Assembly: GCF_014646675.1 (NCBI RefSeq)
Contig: NZ_BMNS01000002.1
Location: 426,672 to 477,538, forward strand
Source of the DNA: Lutibacter litoralis
GTDB taxonomy: Bacteria; Bacteroidota; Bacteroidia; Flavobacteriales; Flavobacteriaceae
Direction of reading: 5' to 3'
Length of the DNA: 50,867 bases
Under the pieces are notes generated by a model. It did no database searches and was not told where the DNA came from. It worked only from the letters and a program-made list of their open reading frames with translations. The position numbers and the translations under genes are program-made. Below are positions 36,434 to 46,188 of this stretch, piece by piece (the stretch's first letter is position 1; every line of letters begins with the position of its first letter).

Positions 36434-37555
36434 ATGGATACAACTATAAAAAACAGCAACTTAAAATCGGAAGAATATTTCATAAATATGGGACCTCAAC
36501 ACCCTGCAACTCACGGTGTTTTGCGTTTATTATTAACCATTGATGGTGAAATTATTAAAAAAGTTGAACCAGATTTAGGCTATATTCATCGCTCTATTGA
36601 AAAAATGTGTGAACGCGATAGCTACCAGCAAATTGTGCATTTAACAGATAGAATGGATTATTTGTCTTCACATATAAATAATGAAGCTGTTTGTTTAACA
36701 GTTGAAAATGCATTGCAATTAGAAATTCCAGACCGTGTTAAAGTTATAAGAACTATAATTGGTGAATTAACCAGAATAGCTTCACATTGTCTTTGGTGGG
36801 GAGTTATGGGAATGGATGTTGGTGCATTAACAACTTACTTTTACGGTTTTAGAGACCGTGAAATGATTAACGATATTTTTGAGGAAACTTGTGGGGCTCG
36901 TTTAACAATGAACTACAACATTCCCGGTGGTTTAATGTTTGATATTCATCCTAATTTTGTAAAAAGAACTAAAGAGTTTATTGCCCATTTTAAAACAAAA
37001 TTACCTGAATACGACACCTTATTAACTGGAAACGTAATTTTTCAAAAACGAATGAAAGGTGTTGGAATTTTAACCAAAGAAGATGCTATCTCATTTGGAG
37101 CTTCTGGCCCTGTTGGTCGTGGTTCTGGATATTCTTGTGATGTTAGAAAATACCATACATATAGTGCTTACGATAAAGTTACTTTTAATGAAGCCTTAAA
37201 AACTGATGGAGATAGTTTTGCACGATACCAAGTTAGAATTCAAGAAATGTGGGAATCAATGTCTATTATAGAACAATTAATTGACAATATTCCTGAAGGC
37301 GATGTTCAAGTTGCTACCAATGCTGTTATAAAATTACCAAAAGGTGAATTTTATCAAAAAGTTGAAACTGCACGTGGTGAGTTAGGTGTTTATATTAATA
37401 GTACAGGTACTAAAAACCCTTACCGAGTTAAATTCCGTTCTCCTGGGTTTTCAAACCTTTCATTATTAAATCATATTGCTGTTGGCGGTAAAATTGGTGA
37501 TTTAGTTGCTTCTATGGCAACCTTAGATCTTGTAATTCCAGATATTGACAGATAA
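36434..37555 (+). CDS. nuoD: Complex I subunit NuoD (quinone-site subunit)
   Basis: A 373-residue subunit related to the [NiFe] hydrogenase large subunit but without its metal cysteines. The N-terminal loop MGPQHPATHGVLRL, which lines the quinone cavity, and the C-terminal LDLVIPDIDR are intact. The stop is 10 bases before the nuoH start. In the standard gene order nuoE, nuoF and nuoG would lie here; there is no room for them. Confidence 0.96.
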   Translation: MDTTIKNSNLKSEEYFINMGPQHPATHGVLRLLLTIDGEIIKKVEPDLGYIHRSIEKMCERDSYQQIVHLTDRMDYLSSHINNEAVCLTVENALQLEIPDRVKVIRTIIGELTRIASHCLWWGVMGMDVGALTTYFYGFRDREMINDIFEETCGARLTMNYNIPGGLMFDIHPNFVKRTKEFIAHFKTKLPEYDTLLTGNVIFQKRMKGVGILTKEDAISFGASGPVGRGSGYSCDVRKYHTYSAYDKVTFNEALKTDGDSFARYQVRIQEMWESMSIIEQLIDNIPEGDVQVATNAVIKLPKGEFYQKVETARGELGVYINSTGTKNPYRVKFRSPGFSNLSLLNHIAVGGKIGDLVASMATLDLVIPDIDR

Positions 37556-37565
37556 AATTAACACA

Positions 37566-38630
37566 ATGAATATATCATTAAATATAACAACAACCATTAC
37601 TGAATTTCTATCAGGATTTATGTCTGAAGGAGCAGCAAATATTGGTACAATGGTTGTAATTGCACTAATTTACCTAGCTATTTTTGCTGTAGCAGGTTTG
37701 TACTTGGTTTTATTAGAAAGAAAAGTAGCTGCATGGTTTCAATTGCGCTTAGGGCCTAATAGAGTTGGGCCTTGGGGTTTATTACAAACAATGGCAGATG
37801 CTTTAAAATTAGTTTCAAAAGAATTAACTGGAACCGTAAAAGCTGATAAATTTTTATACAATTTAGCACCTTATTTTGTAATTGTATCGTCATTAATGGC
37901 ATTGGCTGTTTTTCCTTTCACTAAAGAATTTCAAGCGTTTGACATCAATATTGGACTCTTCTTTTTAATTGCTATTTCATCTATAGGTGTTATTGGAATC
38001 TTATTAGGAGGTTGGGCAAGTAATAATAAATTTGCTTTAATTGGAGCAATGCGTAGTGGAGTTCAAACTATAAGTTACGAACTTTCTGTTGGATTGTCAT
38101 TAATTACAATGGTTTTGCTTACAGGAACGCTTCAACTTTCAGAAATAATAGAAGTTCAAAAAAATGGTTGGCTAATTGTTCAAGGTCATATTCCAGCAAT
38201 AATTGCATTTATGATTTATATGATTGCAGGTACTGCAGAAACAAACAGAGCTCCTTTTGATATGGTGGAAGCCGAAAGTGAACTTGGAGCAGGTTTTCAT
38301 ACAGAGTACTCAGGAATGAAATTCGCTTATTTCTTTTTAGCTGAATTTATAAACATGTTTATTATAGCAGCAGTAGCTACAACCGTCTTTTTTGGTGGTT
38401 GGCTTTCACCTTTTGGAATAACAGAATCTATTCCTTGGTTAGGTGTATTTTGGTTTATAGGTAAAACATTTATGTTAGTATTTTTAATGATGTGGTTTCG
38501 CTGGACGTTCCCAAGATTAAGAGTTGACCAATTATTAACACTTGAGTGGAAATACTTATTACCATTAAACTTACTAAACATCATTTTAATGGCATTAATT
38601 GTTTGGCTAAACCTAACAATTCAATTTTAA
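37566..38630 (+). CDS. nuoH: Complex I subunit NuoH
   Basis: A membrane subunit of about 354 residues when started at the ATG at 37566; an upstream in-frame ATG at 37545 overlaps nuoD and is less likely. It has eight or so helices. The conserved quinone-tunnel region is AWFQLRLGPNRVGPWGLLQTMADALKL, and MVEAESELGAGFHTEYSGMKFA is the acidic loop linking the quinone site to the pumps. It directly follows nuoD. Confidence 0.95.
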   Translation: MNISLNITTTITEFLSGFMSEGAANIGTMVVIALIYLAIFAVAGLYLVLLERKVAAWFQLRLGPNRVGPWGLLQTMADALKLVSKELTGTVKADKFLYNLAPYFVIVSSLMALAVFPFTKEFQAFDINIGLFFLIAISSIGVIGILLGGWASNNKFALIGAMRSGVQTISYELSVGLSLITMVLLTGTLQLSEIIEVQKNGWLIVQGHIPAIIAFMIYMIAGTAETNRAPFDMVEAESELGAGFHTEYSGMKFAYFFLAEFINMFIIAAVATTVFFGGWLSPFGITESIPWLGVFWFIGKTFMLVFLMMWFRWTFPRLRVDQLLTLEWKYLLPLNLLNIILMALIVWLNLTIQF

Positions 38631-38635
38631 AGATT

Positions 38636-39112
38636 ATGAGTTATTTTGGAGACATAGTTAAAGGGATAAAAACATTACTTACTGGTATGAGTGTTACCGG
38701 AAAGTATTTTATCACTTCAAGAAAAGGAGCTATTACACAGCAATATCCCGATAATAGAGAAACCTTAAAAATGTTTGAGCGTTTTCGTGGTGAAGTTGTA
38801 ATGCCGCACGATGAAAATAATGAACACCGTTGCACTGGTTGTCAGAAATGTGAAATTGCCTGCCCAAACGGTACTATTGAAATTATTTGGGACCGACAAA
38901 TTGATCCTGAAAGTGGTAAAAAGAAAAAAATGATAGACCAACACATTTACCATTTAGGTATGTGTACAATGTGTGGTTTATGTATTGAAGCTTGTCCTAC
39001 TGATGCCATTGTTTGGGCTCAAAATTTTGAAAACTCGGTGTACGACAGATCTTCTTTGACCAAAGTTTTAAATCAACCAGGCTCTAAATTAAAAGCCGGT
39101 GTAGAAGAATAA
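38636..39112 (+). CDS. nuoI: Complex I subunit NuoI (two [4Fe-4S] clusters)
   Basis: A 158-residue ferredoxin-like subunit started at the ATG at 38636, 5 bases after nuoH; a longer reading from 38546 overlaps nuoH in another frame. Cluster ligands are C66, C69, C72, C76 (CTGCQKCEIACP) and C110, C113, C116, C120 (CTMCGLCIEACP). In an 11-subunit complex lacking the NADH module this subunit is the expected docking and entry point for electrons from ferredoxin. Confidence 0.95.
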   Translation: MSYFGDIVKGIKTLLTGMSVTGKYFITSRKGAITQQYPDNRETLKMFERFRGEVVMPHDENNEHRCTGCQKCEIACPNGTIEIIWDRQIDPESGKKKKMIDQHIYHLGMCTMCGLCIEACPTDAIVWAQNFENSVYDRSSLTKVLNQPGSKLKAGVEE

Positions 39113-39116
39113 GCAT

Positions 39117-39641
39117 ATGGAAAAAATTATATTTTACATTTTAGCATTGATATTAATTGTTTTTGCAATTGCCTCGGTAACAAGTAAAAAAATGCTTCGA
39201 TCTGTTATTTACTTATTATTTGTATTGTGTGGAATCGCCGGAATTTACTTTTTAATTGACTATAACTTTTTAGCAGCCATTCAATTAACAGTTTATGCAG
39301 GAGGAATTATTGTATTAATCATCTTTTCAGTAGTATTGGTGCATCATATTGAAATGGAATTGGAATTAGCAAAACGTTCTAAACAACTATTAGTTGGTTT
39401 GGCTTGTTTAGTTGGATTGGGTGTCTTTTTAACTACTATACATTCGCACGAATTTAATGTGGTTGAAAATTCTGTAACTACAAGTACAGAAGAAATTGGA
39501 TTAGGCTTATTAAGTTATGAAACTGGTGGATTTATTTTACCATTTGAAGTAATAAGTGTGCTTCTATTAGCCTCAATGATTGGTGCAATTGTAATTGCAA
39601 AAGGAAAAAAACTAACCGACAAAAATGATACTACATTATGA
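39117..39641 (+). CDS. nuoJ: Complex I subunit NuoJ
   Basis: A 174-residue membrane subunit with five helices. The third helix carries the YAGGIIVLIIFSVVLVHH motif, whose pi-bulge region is conserved across complex I. It overlaps nuoK by 4 bases (ATGA). Confidence 0.93.
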   Translation: MEKIIFYILALILIVFAIASVTSKKMLRSVIYLLFVLCGIAGIYFLIDYNFLAAIQLTVYAGGIIVLIIFSVVLVHHIEMELELAKRSKQLLVGLACLVGLGVFLTTIHSHEFNVVENSVTTSTEEIGLGLLSYETGGFILPFEVISVLLLASMIGAIVIAKGKKLTDKNDTTL

Positions 39642-39955
39642 TAGCCGGAATTAGCATATATGAAATTTTAACTGTAACCTCTATCCTATTTTTTATAGGA
39701 GTGTACGGTTTTATTACCAGAAAAAACTTGATTTCAATTTTAATGTCAATTGAATTGATTTTAAACGCATCGGTTATCAATTTTGTTGTTATCAACAAAT
39801 ATTTATACCCAGATATGTTACAGGGCGTTTTCTTTTCAATATTTATTATTGCGGTAGCTGCTGCAGAGACTGCACTAGCCGTTTCTATAATAATAAATTT
39901 GTACAGACAAATTGCCTCTGTTGAAGTTAAGGACACTGAAATTATGAAATATTAA
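39638..39955 (+). CDS. nuoK: Complex I subunit NuoK
   Basis: A 105-residue membrane subunit with three helices. The buried glutamates of the proton channel are retained in SILMSIELILNASVINFV and in AVAAAETALAVSI. It overlaps nuoJ by 4 bases and precedes nuoL by 13 bases. Confidence 0.95.
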   Translation: MIAGISIYEILTVTSILFFIGVYGFITRKNLISILMSIELILNASVINFVVINKYLYPDMLQGVFFSIFIIAVAAAETALAVSIIINLYRQIASVEVKDTEIMKY

Positions 39956-39968
39956 TAGTTAAGAAATT

Positions 39969-41888
39969 ATGAATTTTACTTACGTTATATTAATACCATT
40001 AATTCCACTACTATCTTTTTTAGTGTTGGGTATTTTTAATAAAAAAATTAAACCTAGTGTATCGGGCTATCTTGGAGTTGCTGCATTAAGCACTTCAACT
40101 GCTTTATCATTTTATACAGCTTATCAATACTTTTTTGCTATTGGAAAAGTTAACGGAGTTTATCAAACATTTGTTGAGAAAACAACCTGGATGAATTTTA
40201 CAGATACCTTAGCAATTGATATGGGTATTTTGATTGATCCAATATCAGTTATGATGTTAATTGTAGTATCCGTTATTTCATTAATGGTTCATATTTACAG
40301 TAGAGGTTATATGAAAGGTGATGATGGATATACTAGATTTTTTGCTTTTTTAGGTTTATTTTCCTTCTCTATGTTTGGTTTGGTTTTAGCCACAAACTTA
40401 TTCCAAATCTATATTTTTTGGGAGTTAGTTGGAGTTTCTTCATTCTTATTAATAGGATATTATTACACAAAACCATCAGCGGTTTCTGCTGCAAAAAAAG
40501 CATTTATTGTAACACGTTTTGCTGATCTAGGTTTCCTAGTTGGAATTTTAATTATAGGTTATTACACAGGAACATTCGATTTTGAAACCTTAAATAATCC
40601 TGAAGGAAGTGCTATTTTAAATTGGGCATCTACATCATTTATAGGATTATCAGTAATTACTTGGGCATTAATTCTAATTTTTATTGGTGGTGCAGGTAAA
40701 TCTGCAATGTTCCCATTACATATTTGGTTACCTGACGCAATGGAAGGTCCAACACCAGTTTCTGCATTAATTCACGCGGCAACTATGGTTGTTGCTGGTG
40801 TTTATTTAGTAGCACGACTCTTTCCAATGTATTATTTTGTTGAAGATGGCTTTGCTCTTAATATAGTAGCTTATGTGGGTGCATTTTCTTCATTATTCGC
40901 TGCAATAATAGCAATTACACAAACCGATATAAAACGAGTTTTGGCATTCTCAACTATGTCACAATTAGGTTATATGATGTTAGCTTTGGGAGTTTCTGGA
41001 TATGATGGTCACGAAGGCGTTGGTTATATGGCTTCAATGTTCCATTTGTTTACGCACGCTATGTTTAAAGCTTTATTGTTCTTAGGAGCAGGTTCAGTAA
41101 TACACGCTGTACATAGTAATTATTTAAAAGATATGGGTGGTTTACGTAAGTATATGCCTATTACAAATATTACTTTTTTAATTGCGGCTTTGGCAATTTC
41201 TGGAGTGTTTCCTTTATCAGGGTTTTGGAGTAAAGATGAAATTTTAGTGGCTGCTTTTGAACATAATAAATTAATTTATGGAGTTGGTGTTTTTGTTGCC
41301 GGTTTAACTGCATTTTATATGTTTAGATTGTATTTTGGAATTTTCTGGGGAAAAGATAAACAATACAAACACGCACCGCATGAGTCTCCAATTTCAATGA
41401 CTTTTCCATTAATGATTTTAGCCTTTATAAGTATGGTTGGTGGATTTATTCCTTTTAGTGAATTAATTACTCCTGATAAAGCTGGTTTTGAAGCGCATTT
41501 AAATATTCCTTTAGCAATTGTTGCTACTATTGTTGGCTTAACAGGAATTGGATTAGCTTATGTTTTCTATAAAAAAGAAAATGATTTAGCAGATAGATTT
41601 TCAAATGCCTTTGGAGTTTTTTACAAATGGACGTTTAACAAATTTTATTTTGATGAAATCTATTTATTCGTTACAAAAAATATAATTTTTAATAGAATCG
41701 CTGCACCTATTGCTTGGTTCGATAAAAAAGTTGTTGACGGAACTATGGAAGGAATAGGAAATAAAACAGTAGTAATTTCTGAAAAAATTAAAGGAATTCA
41801 GTCAGGAAAAGTACAAGATTACGCTTTTGGTTTTATTGCTGGTGTAGTTATTTTAGCATTGGTTTTTATTTATTTATGGACAAACTAA
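39969..41888 (+). CDS. nuoL: Complex I antiporter-like subunit NuoL
   Basis: A 639-residue polytopic subunit with the long C-terminal lateral helix of NuoL. The channel glutamate lies in IFWELVGVSSF (about residue 152), and the lysine-helix motif GGAGKSAMFPLHIWLPDAMEGPTPVSALIHAATMV is present in separate recognisable parts at about 237-270. Length is normal. It is one of three homologous proton/sodium channels in the membrane arm. Confidence 0.96.
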   Translation: MNFTYVILIPLIPLLSFLVLGIFNKKIKPSVSGYLGVAALSTSTALSFYTAYQYFFAIGKVNGVYQTFVEKTTWMNFTDTLAIDMGILIDPISVMMLIVVSVISLMVHIYSRGYMKGDDGYTRFFAFLGLFSFSMFGLVLATNLFQIYIFWELVGVSSFLLIGYYYTKPSAVSAAKKAFIVTRFADLGFLVGILIIGYYTGTFDFETLNNPEGSAILNWASTSFIGLSVITWALILIFIGGAGKSAMFPLHIWLPDAMEGPTPVSALIHAATMVVAGVYLVARLFPMYYFVEDGFALNIVAYVGAFSSLFAAIIAITQTDIKRVLAFSTMSQLGYMMLALGVSGYDGHEGVGYMASMFHLFTHAMFKALLFLGAGSVIHAVHSNYLKDMGGLRKYMPITNITFLIAALAISGVFPLSGFWSKDEILVAAFEHNKLIYGVGVFVAGLTAFYMFRLYFGIFWGKDKQYKHAPHESPISMTFPLMILAFISMVGGFIPFSELITPDKAGFEAHLNIPLAIVATIVGLTGIGLAYVFYKKENDLADRFSNAFGVFYKWTFNKFYFDEIYLFVTKNIIFNRIAAPIAWFDKKVVDGTMEGIGNKTVVISEKIKGIQSGKVQDYAFGFIAGVVILALVFIYLWTN

Positions 41889-41897
41889 CAAATTAAT

Positions 41898-43385
41898 ATG
41901 GATATTTTAACACTCTTTGTCATAATTCCAGTTTTAACAATTGTTGCCTTAGTTTTTACTAAAGGTTTAAAACAGGCACGTTTGGTTTCAATGGTTGGAA
42001 GCATTATTCAACTAGGAATGGCAATAAATTTAGTTTTCGCTTATTTCAAAGAAAGAGCTATTAATAAGGAAATAATGGTTTTCACCAAAGATTATGTTTG
42101 GTTTGAACAATTTAATATCCATTATACAATTGGTGTTGATGGAATTTCAGTTGCCTTATTACTTTTAACGGCTATTATAGTTTTAGCTGGTGTTTTCATT
42201 TCTTGGAAAATTTCTGATTTACCAAAAGAATTTTTTATATCACTTTTGGTATTAGCATCAGGGGTATACGGTTTCTTTATTTCATTAGATTTATTTACAA
42301 TGTTCGTTTTCTATGAAATAGCTGTAATTCCAATGTATTTATTAATAGGAATTTGGGGATCTGGTCCAAAAGAATATTCAGCAATGAAATTAACGTTAAT
42401 GTTAATGGGTGCCTCAGCAGTTTTATTAGTTGGAATTTTAGGAATTTACTTTAATTCAAATGCTGATGGAGGTGCTTTAACTTTCAATATATTAGAAATT
42501 GCTCAAGTAAATATTCCTTTTGAAGCCCAAAAATTATTTTTCCCTTTAACTTTTGTTGGTTTCGCAGTATTAGGAGCTTTATTTCCATTTCATACTTGGT
42601 CACCTGATGGTCATGCTTCTGCACCAACAGCAGTTTCTATGCTTCACGCAGGTGTTTTAATGAAATTGGGTGGATATGGTATTTTTAGAATTGCTATGTT
42701 TTTATTACCTGCAGGAGCAATCTATTGGTCTTGGTTCTTTATTATTTTAGCCGCCATTGGTGTAGTTTACGGTGCATTTGGAGCCATTAGACAAACTGAT
42801 TTAAAATACATTAATGCATATGCATCTGTTAGTCACTTAGGTTTAGTATTATTTGCGTTAATGACACTTAATAAAATAGCCTGGAACGGAGCAATACTTC
42901 AATCGCTGTCACATGGGTTATTAACTGCCCTATTTTTCGCCTTAATAGGAATGATTTATGGAAGAACACACACCAGAGATATTAGTAAATTGGGAGGTAT
43001 GATGAAAATTTTACCTTTTATAGGTGCCATTTATGTAATTACTGGTTTAGCCTATTTAGGATTACCTGGTTTTAGTGGCTTTGTAGCAGAGATGAATATT
43101 TTTGTTGGTGCTTTTGAAAATCCAGATATGTTTCAAAGGATTTTAACTGTGCTTGTTGTATCATCAATCGTTATTACAGCAGTATATATTCTTAGGTTAG
43201 TTGGGAAAATTATGATGGGACCATTAGTTACCAATGATTGTGAAAATTTACCAAAAGCAACGTGGTACGAGAAAACTGGTATTTTATTATTACTTATTCC
43301 AATTATAGGAATGGGTGTTGCACCACTTTGGTTAAGTGATATGATTCAAGAAAGTTTACAACCGTTTATTCAAGGAGTATTATAA
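41898..43385 (+). CDS. nuoM: Complex I antiporter-like subunit NuoM
   Basis: A 495-residue subunit with about 14 helices. The channel glutamate is in VFYEIAVIPMYLLIG and the broken-helix region is HTWSPDGHASAPTAVSMLHAG. It follows nuoL by 9 bases and precedes nuoN by 21 bases. Confidence 0.96.
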   Translation: MDILTLFVIIPVLTIVALVFTKGLKQARLVSMVGSIIQLGMAINLVFAYFKERAINKEIMVFTKDYVWFEQFNIHYTIGVDGISVALLLLTAIIVLAGVFISWKISDLPKEFFISLLVLASGVYGFFISLDLFTMFVFYEIAVIPMYLLIGIWGSGPKEYSAMKLTLMLMGASAVLLVGILGIYFNSNADGGALTFNILEIAQVNIPFEAQKLFFPLTFVGFAVLGALFPFHTWSPDGHASAPTAVSMLHAGVLMKLGGYGIFRIAMFLLPAGAIYWSWFFIILAAIGVVYGAFGAIRQTDLKYINAYASVSHLGLVLFALMTLNKIAWNGAILQSLSHGLLTALFFALIGMIYGRTHTRDISKLGGMMKILPFIGAIYVITGLAYLGLPGFSGFVAEMNIFVGAFENPDMFQRILTVLVVSSIVITAVYILRLVGKIMMGPLVTNDCENLPKATWYEKTGILLLLIPIIGMGVAPLWLSDMIQESLQPFIQGVL

Positions 43386-43406
43386 AAATTAAAACAGATA
43401 ACTAAA

Positions 43407-44834
43407 ATGAATTTTAGTAACTTTTTATTAATGAGACACGAAATTTTGCTGTTAGCAATTACATTATTGTTATTGGTTGGTGAAATTTTTATAAGCAAAT
43501 CCAAAAAAAGTAGCTTGGTACATTTGGCCATCTTTTTATTTGGAATTCATACTGCAGTTGGATTTTTTCAAATGGATGAATCAAGTCTTTTTGGAGGTTC
43601 ATTTCAAACAAATAATTTAATTCATTTCTTTAAAAATGTATTAAATATTGGAGTGTTTATTTTATTATTACAATCTGCCGATTGGATTCAAGAAAAGATT
43701 GTAAATCAAGATAGGGGTACAGAATTTTTTATCTTATTATTTACTTCTTTATTAGGAATGTATTTTATGATTTCTTCTGGTGACTTCTTAATGTTCTATA
43801 TTGGGTTAGAATTATCAACTTTACCAGTTGCAGCATTGGCAGCATATGAGACTACTAAAAGAAAATCTAGTGAAGCAGGTATTAAATTAATACTTTCAGC
43901 TGCATTAGCATCAGGTGTTTCGTTATTTGGAATTTCATTATTATACGCAACATCTGGATCCATCTTTTTTAATGATATTATTGAAGTTATTACTTCAACG
44001 AACTTAACAATTTTAGGATTTATTTTATTTTTTGCAGGATTATCATTTAAAATATCATTAGTTCCGTTTCATTTTTGGACTGCCGATGTTTATGAAGGAG
44101 CACCAATTAGTGTTGCTTCGTATTTATCAGTTATTTCTAAAGGAGCAGCTGTTTTTATTTTAATGATTTTAATGTTTACAGTTTTTAAACCTTTAATGCA
44201 TATTTGGGAAAATGTAGTTTATGTTATTGCATTAGCTACCATGTTTATTGGTAATTTATTTGCTTTACGTCAACAAAATATGAAGCGCTTTTTAGCATTT
44301 TCATCTATTGCACAAGCTGGTTTTATTTTACTTGGTCTTATTACAGGAACGCAATTAGGAACAGCTACTATAGTTTATTTTGTAATGATTTATATATTTT
44401 CGAACCTAGCTGCATTCGGAGTTGTACAAGCTATCTCATTAAAAACTGGCAAAGAAAATATGGATGATTATAATGGTCTCTATCGAACCAATCCTGGTTT
44501 AAGCTTAATTATGATGTTGGCATTATTTTCATTAGCTGGAATACCTCCAGTTGCGGGATTTTTTGGTAAATTTTTCCTATTTACTGCAGCAGCAAGTAAA
44601 GGTTTTTATTTACTAGTGTTCTTAGCTGTTGTAAACGTAACTATATCCTTATATTACTATTTATTAGTTGTTAGAGCTATGTTTATTAGAAAAAGTGAGG
44701 ATCCAATTCCATTCTTTAAAAATAAACTATATATGCGTTTAGGGTTATTAATTACCGTAATTGGTATTTTGGTATTAGGACTATACAGCCCGCTGTACGA
44801 TTACATTTATGAATTAAGTAGCATTTATAATTAA
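43407..44834 (+). CDS. nuoN: Complex I antiporter-like subunit NuoN
   Basis: A 475-residue subunit with about 14 helices. GLELSTLPVAALAAY holds the channel glutamate, and HFWTADVYEGAPISVASYLSVISKG is the conserved broken-helix region. It ends the set of recognised nuo genes; a small conserved gene starts 6 bases later. Confidence 0.96.
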   Translation: MNFSNFLLMRHEILLLAITLLLLVGEIFISKSKKSSLVHLAIFLFGIHTAVGFFQMDESSLFGGSFQTNNLIHFFKNVLNIGVFILLLQSADWIQEKIVNQDRGTEFFILLFTSLLGMYFMISSGDFLMFYIGLELSTLPVAALAAYETTKRKSSEAGIKLILSAALASGVSLFGISLLYATSGSIFFNDIIEVITSTNLTILGFILFFAGLSFKISLVPFHFWTADVYEGAPISVASYLSVISKGAAVFILMILMFTVFKPLMHIWENVVYVIALATMFIGNLFALRQQNMKRFLAFSSIAQAGFILLGLITGTQLGTATIVYFVMIYIFSNLAAFGVVQAISLKTGKENMDDYNGLYRTNPGLSLIMMLALFSLAGIPPVAGFFGKFFLFTAAASKGFYLLVFLAVVNVTISLYYYLLVVRAMFIRKSEDPIPFFKNKLYMRLGLLITVIGILVLGLYSPLYDYIYELSSIYN

Positions 44835-44840
44835 GAAATT

Positions 44841-45167
44841 ATGGGTTTAGTAGGAAAACACACTTTTGGAAGTATTGGAGATACTAGAGTGACTTTTGTT
44901 GAAAAAAAGATAGATGAAAACCGTAAAGATTTTCTAAAAAAATTATTGGAACACAATGGTTTCGAAGTTATAATTCAGGAAGAAAAAAGAAAATCGGAAG
45001 AAGAACCTCAATTGTATACTGTTGGCGTAACTGATATGGTTTTTAATCCAACTGTATGGGTATTCCAACGAAAATTAAAAACATTTGATGGACATAAAGT
45101 CACGCAAGATTATTGGAATCAAGTTTCTGAAGATACCAACCCTCATTATTGGAAATTTGCGGATTAA
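44841..45167 (+). CDS. Small conserved protein at the end of the nuo operon, function unknown
   Basis: A 108-residue soluble protein that begins 6 bases after nuoN, so it is almost certainly co-transcribed with complex I. Visible features are a Gly-start MGLVGKHTFGSIGDTRVTF, a Lys/Glu-rich middle (about 28-55) and a C-terminal YTVGVTDMVFNPTVWVFQRKLKT segment with a WNQ-YWKF ending. It has no signal peptide, membrane helix or cysteine cluster. I recognise no family. It might assist assembly or take part in electron entry, but only position supports this. Confidence 0.75.
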   Translation: MGLVGKHTFGSIGDTRVTFVEKKIDENRKDFLKKLLEHNGFEVIIQEEKRKSEEEPQLYTVGVTDMVFNPTVWVFQRKLKTFDGHKVTQDYWNQVSEDTNPHYWKFAD

Positions 45168-45192
45168 TTTGAAGCCAAGCATGTGTTTTATA

Positions 45193-46188
45193 TTAAATAT
45201 ACCCTAATATTTTATCCATAACCCAACTCGTGTGTAAGGCTGATTTTCCTGTTGAAGGATGGTTTTTTTTATCTTCAAAAAAGAAATCTCTCATATTTTG
45301 AACATGATAAAATTGTACGTTTTCTGGATGCTCAATATTCAAGGTTTTATTTTCTTCATCTGAAATTAAATGAATAGGGCTTTCATCAAAAACAGAAAAA
45401 ATTATTTTTCCTTTACTTCCATATATTTCTACCCTATCTTCCCTTAAATTACATCCGAAATTCCAACTTCCAGCTCCAGTAATACCATTTTCATGTAGCC
45501 AGCATGCCGTAATTGCATCTTTAGCTGAGTACAAATTTTGTTGATTTAAACTAATTCCTTTTGCTGTTGCTATCGAGCCTAATAAAAACGTAAATAAATC
45601 AAGGCCGTGACTTGCCAAATCATCAAAATAACCTCCAGGCGCAATTGTTACATCTGTTCTCCAATTATACTCTTTTGATAAATCTTGCACATTAGCAGGT
45701 TTACTTAAATGCCAATTAACATGTCTTATTTCTCCTATTAAATCAGCATCAATCCATTCTTTTATTTTTGTAAACCTCGGTAAACTACGACGATAATAGG
45801 CAACAAACAATGGAATTTTAGCGCTTTCAAAAGCTTGAAAAATTTTTAAACTATCAGCATAATTAGGTGCTAAAGGTTTTTCAATACAACAAGGTTTTCC
45901 TGCTGCAGCAACTTTTAACCCAAGCAATTTATGACTGTCTGGTGGGGTCGCAATATAAACCGCATCAATATCTGGATCGTCTATTAAAGCATCTGCATTT
46001 GTGTAGTACTTATTAACATTATGTCTTTTTGCATAATCCTCTGCTTTCTCTTTATCTCTTCTCATAACAGCAGACAATTCAAAACCCTCTATTTTATAAT
46101 ATGGTGGTCCACTTTTTAGTTCGGTTACATTTCCACATCCAATAATTCCCCAACTAATATTGTTTTTATTCTTGCTGTTATTACTCAT
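45193..46188 (-). CDS. Gfo/Idh/MocA family oxidoreductase
   Basis: A 331-residue NAD(P)-dependent dehydrogenase. The Rossmann loop is IGCGNVTELKSGP (about 16-28) and the family catalytic EKP is in CIEKPLAPNYAD (about 97). The C-terminal substrate domain is complete. It is a paralogue type distinct from the one at 28567-29556, with an intact EKP. The start overlaps the AlkB-like gene stop by 4 bases, so the two are translated together. The substrate is unknown. Confidence 0.87.
   Translation of the reverse strand: MSNNSKNKNNISWGIIGCGNVTELKSGPPYYKIEGFELSAVMRRDKEKAEDYAKRHNVNKYYTNADALIDDPDIDAVYIATPPDSHKLLGLKVAAAGKPCCIEKPLAPNYADSLKIFQAFESAKIPLFVAYYRRSLPRFTKIKEWIDADLIGEIRHVNWHLSKPANVQDLSKEYNWRTDVTIAPGGYFDDLASHGLDLFTFLLGSIATAKGISLNQQNLYSAKDAITACWLHENGITGAGSWNFGCNLREDRVEIYGSKGKIIFSVFDESPIHLISDEENKTLNIEHPENVQFYHVQNMRDFFFEDKKNHPSTGKSALHTSWVMDKILGYI

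Noticed and set aside
38546..38635. Upstream extension of NuoI
   Set aside because: The extra 30 residues are read from inside nuoH in another frame and do not resemble NuoI; the ATG at 38636 follows nuoH normally.
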